Under the pieces are notes generated by a model. It saw only the letters and a list, made by a program, of their open reading frames with translations. It ran no database searches and had not been told where the DNA came from. Of a DNA stretch of 64,000 nt, positions 60,964 to 64,000 are shown one piece after another; the first letter of the stretch is position 1; the number at the start of each line of letters is the position of its first letter. The position numbers and the translations under genes are program-made. The DNA comes from JBCBDX01 sp038529265 (lineage in GTDB: Bacteria; Pseudomonadota; Alphaproteobacteria; Rhizobiales; Rhizobiaceae): assembly GCA_038529265.1 (NCBI GenBank), contig JBCBDX010000012.1, positions 48,826 through 112,825 on the forward strand, written 5' to 3'.

Positions 60964-61938
60964 ATGGCTGAATATCAAAATCTTATCACCATGGTTCAGG
61001 TGCGTGGCCATCTGGAAGCTGGCGTCCCAATCGAAAACGAAGTTGATCGCGGAAAGGGATCTTTTTTTTCCTGGTTGGCTGGCGTCTTCGGTAATGCGCA
61101 AATCGGCCCGATTTATCTCGGCTTTCTAGGCACAGCCTCAGCAGTCTGCTTTACCATGGGTTTTGTCATCATCGGTCTGAACTATTGGGCTTCTGTTGAT
61201 TTCAACCCGGTACGCTTCGTACTGGAAATGCCGTTCCATACATTTGACCCGCCATTTGAAGAATATGGTCTATCTATTCCACCGCTTGATGAAGGCGGCT
61301 GGTATCTGATTTCATCCTTCTTCATTCTGGCATCGGTTATCCTGTGGTGGGGCCGCATGTATCAGCGCGCAGTTCAACTGGGCCTTGGTCTGCATGTGTG
61401 TGCTGCCTTCGCCGCGGCCATCTGGCTCTTTCTCGTGCTTGGCCTTATCCGCCCGATTGCCATGGGTTCTTGGTCCGAGGCGGTTCCTTATGGCCTTCTG
61501 TCGCACTTGGAGTGGACCTCCAACTTCTCGTTGATCTGGGGCGGAAGCTTGTTCTGGAACCCGTTCCACATGCTCTCGATCGTGTTCCTTTATGGATCTG
61601 CACTCCTGTTTGCCATGCACGGCGCGACCATTTTGGCCGTCAGCCGCTATGGTGGCGAGCGCGAGATCGAACAGATCACTGATCGCGGCACTGCATCGGA
61701 GCGCGCAGCCCTGTTCTGGCGCTGGACCATGGGCTTCAACGCAACCATGGAAAGCGTGCACCGCTGGGCCTGGTGGTTTGCAATGCTCACCTGTATCACC
61801 GGCGGTATCGGCATCTTGCTAACAGGCACGGTTGTTGATGACTGGACAACTTGGGGCATCAAGCACGGCATCGTTCCAGAAGACCCAACCTGGTGGCCTG
61901 ATACACCGGACTCAACCGTCTCTGAATGGGGCAAATAG
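60964..61938 (+). CDS. pufM: Photosynthetic reaction centre M subunit
   Basis: PufM (324 residues) has the special-pair region HLEWTSNFSLIWGGSLFWNPFHMLSI and the iron/quinone region NATMESVHRWAWWFA. It starts 12 bases after pufL with AGGAGG before it. It is the last gene of the operon: a terminator and then minus-strand genes follow, with no pufC or pufX. Confidence 0.97.
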   Translation: MAEYQNLITMVQVRGHLEAGVPIENEVDRGKGSFFSWLAGVFGNAQIGPIYLGFLGTASAVCFTMGFVIIGLNYWASVDFNPVRFVLEMPFHTFDPPFEEYGLSIPPLDEGGWYLISSFFILASVILWWGRMYQRAVQLGLGLHVCAAFAAAIWLFLVLGLIRPIAMGSWSEAVPYGLLSHLEWTSNFSLIWGGSLFWNPFHMLSIVFLYGSALLFAMHGATILAVSRYGGEREIEQITDRGTASERAALFWRWTMGFNATMESVHRWAWWFAMLTCITGGIGILLTGTVVDDWTTWGIKHGIVPEDPTWWPDTPDSTVSEWGK

Positions 61939-62049
61939 GAGACTGAGACTGAAACTGTACCGGGGCATTCTAGTTGCCCCGGCACTCCACAATATGTTTG
62001 GACGCAAAACGTCGGCAGTTTTTAACCCTCAATTTCCCCAACTGCTGAC

Positions 62050-62093
62050 AAAGAAAACCCCGCAGTGCTTTTGCGCTGCGGGGTCTTTCTTTT
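62050..62093. terminator. Bidirectional terminator between puf operon and idi
   Basis: CCCCGCAGTGC-TTTT-GCGCTGCGGGG (62058-62083, one G-T pair) is flanked by AAAGAAAA and TCTTTCTTTT. It can end both the plus-strand puf transcripts and the minus-strand idi operon. Confidence 0.9.
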
Positions 62094-62115
62094 GAAAATT
62101 GATTGGGAGTTCCAG

Positions 62116-62670
62116 TCAGACTTTCAGGTCTGGAAACGTTCGAAAATAAATCTGGAACCATGGCGCGAACTGGTTCGGCGCTTCAGCCAACTCTGACTGC
62201 AATAGCGTTGGATGAACCCAGCGAATGTCCGATACCTCAGCCTTGTTGAACGGCACCTCAAGTGTCGCTTTGTCGGCATAACCGGTATAAAAAGTCACGC
62301 GTTCATGCTCAAAAAGCCCGTTTCCGCAGTCAGCAGAATACTCAAAAACGCGCCGCTCATTGAGGATGACCGAAATGCCAAGTTCTTCGCGCAAGCGGCG
62401 GGAGGCACTGGCTTCAAGCTGTTCTCCCCAATTTGGATGGGTACAGCAGCTATTTGCCCACAGCCCGCCGCAATGGTATTTATCTCTGGCGCGCTGCTGT
62501 ATCAGCAAATCGCCGGTAGCGACATCAAAAACAAAAACCGATACCGCCAAGTGCAAGATGGGCGCGCGATGTGCTTCCATTTTTTCAATTGGATATGGCA
62601 AGCCATTATCGGCAATCGCTGGAATGATGATGTCTTCGGAACGCTTCCTGTTCACCTCAGTAGAAGCCAT
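62116..62670 (-). CDS. idi: Isopentenyl-diphosphate delta-isomerase (type 1)
   Basis: The 184-residue Nudix-fold enzyme interconverts IPP and DMAPP for carotenoid and phytyl synthesis. The active-site cysteine lies in LWANSCCTHPNWGE and the Nudix glutamates in RRLREELGI. It shares one base with the crtA stop (TAATG), so translation is coupled, and it is the last gene of the hemA-crtA-idi unit. Confidence 0.94.
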   Translation of the reverse strand: MASTEVNRKRSEDIIIPAIADNGLPYPIEKMEAHRAPILHLAVSVFVFDVATGDLLIQQRARDKYHCGGLWANSCCTHPNWGEQLEASASRRLREELGISVILNERRVFEYSADCGNGLFEHERVTFYTGYADKATLEVPFNKAEVSDIRWVHPTLLQSELAEAPNQFAPWFQIYFRTFPDLKV

Positions 62671-63416
62671 TATGCCACCACCTTTCGTTCGTCATTTAAT
62701 GCAAGCCGTTTCCTGGCAAGATCGTCTAGTAGCGACTGGACAGGACGAAGTTCTTTCCATGAACCGTCCACCTCAAGCAGGTTGAAACGCGCAAAAAGAC
62801 TTTCAGCAAACCAACCCTCTTGATAGGCGCGGCGCACCGCTTCTCCATGGGCCGGGCTTGATCTTGAAAACCGAACCATGTCGGCCTCATTGCCCCAAAT
62901 GGAAAATGTAATCTGGTTTCGATATGGGATTTCACCAAGACCGAGCATGAAGTGCTGCTGATCCTCGTTTTCGACAGTTGAAGATATCGCCGGCACCAAT
63001 GACCAGAAACGGGCAATATGTTTCGCCTTTAGTGTGGCACGCGTGAGCGCAACGATGGGACCAGTTGCATGGGTTTCGCTGTCGATATGAAAAGGTTCAG
63101 CGCCGCCCCAATGCCCGCGCGACTGTGTCGGCGTTAGATAGAGCGTCACAGTCTCACAGGCCCTCGCACTCAGTCTTTTGACCGCTGGTGTTGCGGCCAA
63201 TGCATACTGGGCAGACTTCATATCCTTCCATGCAGCAAACAAGCCATAGCGGGCGAAATTGGGAGTTGTTGAAAACCCCGCACCAGCGCCTGTGCCCACC
63301 AGTTTAAAGAAATTAAGGCCCGCCATGGAAGCTATGCCAGGCCGAGCCAAACCCATTTGACCGAACACCCAGAGTTTGGCCGCTAAACTTTCAAAACGCC
63401 AAAGCGTCAGCGTCAC
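62670..63416 (-). CDS. crtA: Spheroidene monooxygenase CrtA
   Basis: CrtA adds the 2-keto group that turns spheroidene into spheroidenone when oxygen is present. The protein shows TLTLWRFESLAAKLWVFGQMGLARPG, GTGAGAGFSTTPNFARYGLFAAW and PFHIDSETHATGPIVALTRATLK. GTG 63416 gives the family-like start (248 residues). The frame is open upstream to a TTG at 63470, inside the hemA end, adding 18 residues. Confidence 0.9.
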   Translation of the reverse strand: MTLTLWRFESLAAKLWVFGQMGLARPGIASMAGLNFFKLVGTGAGAGFSTTPNFARYGLFAAWKDMKSAQYALAATPAVKRLSARACETVTLYLTPTQSRGHWGGAEPFHIDSETHATGPIVALTRATLKAKHIARFWSLVPAISSTVENEDQQHFMLGLGEIPYRNQITFSIWGNEADMVRFSRSSPAHGEAVRRAYQEGWFAESLFARFNLLEVDGSWKELRPVQSLLDDLARKRLALNDERKVVA

Positions 63417-63450
63417 AATTTGCGCTTGCCCGGCTACCAACAAACAGCCC

Positions 63451-63472
63451 CTACGCGACTTGTCTTGCAAGG
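63451..63472 (+). repeat. Inverted repeat arm 1 (hemA 3' end)
   Basis: A 22-base segment beginning exactly at the hemA stop codon (on the minus strand it encodes the last residues LARQVA and TAG). Its perfect reverse complement is at 63924-63945. Confidence 0.9.
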
Positions 63473-63948
63473 GCGCATTGGCTCCACAGGTCGCTTAGCG
63501 AGCCTGCCAGATGGTCAATGTCGGCAGATGTGTGGAATGGCGTTGGCGTGATGCGCAGGCGCTCTGTGCCCACCGGCACGGTCGGATAGTTGATCGGCTG
63601 TACATAGATGCCATAGGTCTCCAGCAAAATGTCGGAGATCCATTTGCACTTGCCTGCATTGCCCACCATCACCGGCACGATGTGGCTGTCATTTGCCATG
63701 TGCGGAATGCCGCGCTTGTCGAGGGCTGCACGCACCTGCGCCACCGCTTGCTGATGCTGTTTGCGCTTGAGCGGATCATTCTTCAAATGCGCGATCGAGG
63801 CCGAAGCACCGGCTGCCAAAGCCGGCGGCAAGGCCGTCGTGAAGATGAAGCCGGACGCAAATGAGCGCACAAAATCGATCAGGTTTTTCGAGCCGGTGAT
63901 GTAACCGCCCATGCAGCCAAACGCCTTGCAAGACAAGTCGCGTAGCAA
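63451..63948 (-). CDS. hemA: 5-Aminolevulinate synthase (HemA), C-terminal part with broken frame
   Basis: About 160 residues of the PLP enzyme that makes 5-aminolevulinate from glycine and succinyl-CoA. KAFGCMGGYITGS, FASGFIFTTALPPALAAGA, SHIVPVMVG, INYPTVPVGTERLRITPTP and the ending LWSQCALARQVA are clear. Upstream of the active-site lysine the similarity stops at once: DLSC replaces the expected TLxK context. An in-frame TGA occurs at 63961-63963, so the N-terminal 60% is not attached in frame. It is a broken gene or an assembly join. Confidence 0.8.
   Translation of the reverse strand: MLRDLSCKAFGCMGGYITGSKNLIDFVRSFASGFIFTTALPPALAAGASASIAHLKNDPLKRKQHQQAVAQVRAALDKRGIPHMANDSHIVPVMVGNAGKCKWISDILLETYGIYVQPINYPTVPVGTERLRITPTPFHTSADIDHLAGSLSDLWSQCALARQVA
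63924..63945 (-). repeat. Inverted repeat arm 2 (inside the broken hemA)
   Basis: A perfect 22/22 inverted copy of 63451-63472, lying exactly where similarity to HemA is lost and ending at the copied stop codon. Beyond it (63946-64000) the sequence matches neither HemA nor the crtA start region. Confidence 0.9.
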
Positions 63949-64000
63949 ACGCGAAAGTGATCACTTATGTGGCGTTGGGTCAGGTTGACGCGCGAACGCC

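Noticed and set aside
1..64000. CRISPR arrays, transposons, prophage or tRNA genes
   Set aside because: No regularly spaced repeats, transposase or integrase frames, or tRNA-like cloverleaf sequences were noticed in the gaps. The only long inverted repeat is the hemA-related 22-base pair.

Overview
The window comes from the chromosome of an alphaproteobacterial aerobic anoxygenic phototroph, probably of the Hyphomicrobiales. The evidence is a purple-bacterial photosynthesis gene cluster with LH1 and reaction-centre genes, a spheroidene-type carotenoid set (crtI, B, C, D, E, F, A), a Fur/Mur-type regulator beside a SitABCD-type Mn/Fe importer, and many alphaproteobacterial catabolic operons. 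Genes are packed tightly, with many 1-4 base start/stop overlaps. I saw no rRNA, tRNA, insertion sequence, prophage or CRISPR array.

Left part (1-9.9 kb). A pyrimidine-catabolism-like locus opens the window: the end of a dihydropyrimidinase gene, a DapA-family lyase, a Thi5/NMT1-type ABC importer and a PreA-like flavoprotein without the usual ferredoxin tail. It meets, tail to tail, a short phosphonate operon (2H-phosphoesterase-like DUF1045 protein, phnM, phnN) that has no C-P lyase core genes beside it. purU and an Mrp/ApbC iron-sulfur carrier follow.

Middle part (11-42 kb). An uncharacterised locus at 11.2-18.9 kb combines a MetE-core-like zinc methyltransferase, two SnoaL/NTF2-like proteins and a carbohydrate-type ABC importer. 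A xylose system follows: xylA, then xylF-H-G-B with pcaD and a divergent ROK regulator. It is split by a Fur/Mur-like regulator with a sitABCD operon and by a likely small RNA. Next come an ASPIC/UnbV repeat protein with a convergent di-haem peroxidase, a MaoC-Pta fusion with acetate kinase, and a complete urate-to-glyoxylate ureide pathway (puuD, uraH, puuE-uraD fusion, alc, allA).

Right part (42-64 kb). The photosynthesis cluster is laid out as ppaA/aerR (-), bchI-bchD-bchO-crtI-crtB-small orf (+), crtC and crtD (-), crtE-crtF-bchC-bchX-bchY-bchZ-pufQ-B-A-L-M (+), then idi, crtA and hemA (-). These genes supply Mg-chelatase, chlorin reductase, carotenoid and LH1-RC functions. Control appears to run through PpsR/CrtJ sites (TGT-N12-ACA) in front of bchI/ppaA, crtD/crtE and bchC, plus the B12-binding antirepressor PpaA/AerR. 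pufC, pufX and tspO are not in the window, and the chlorophyllide-forming bch genes must lie elsewhere. The hemA frame at the right edge is broken beside its active-site lysine, next to an inverted copy of its own 3' end.
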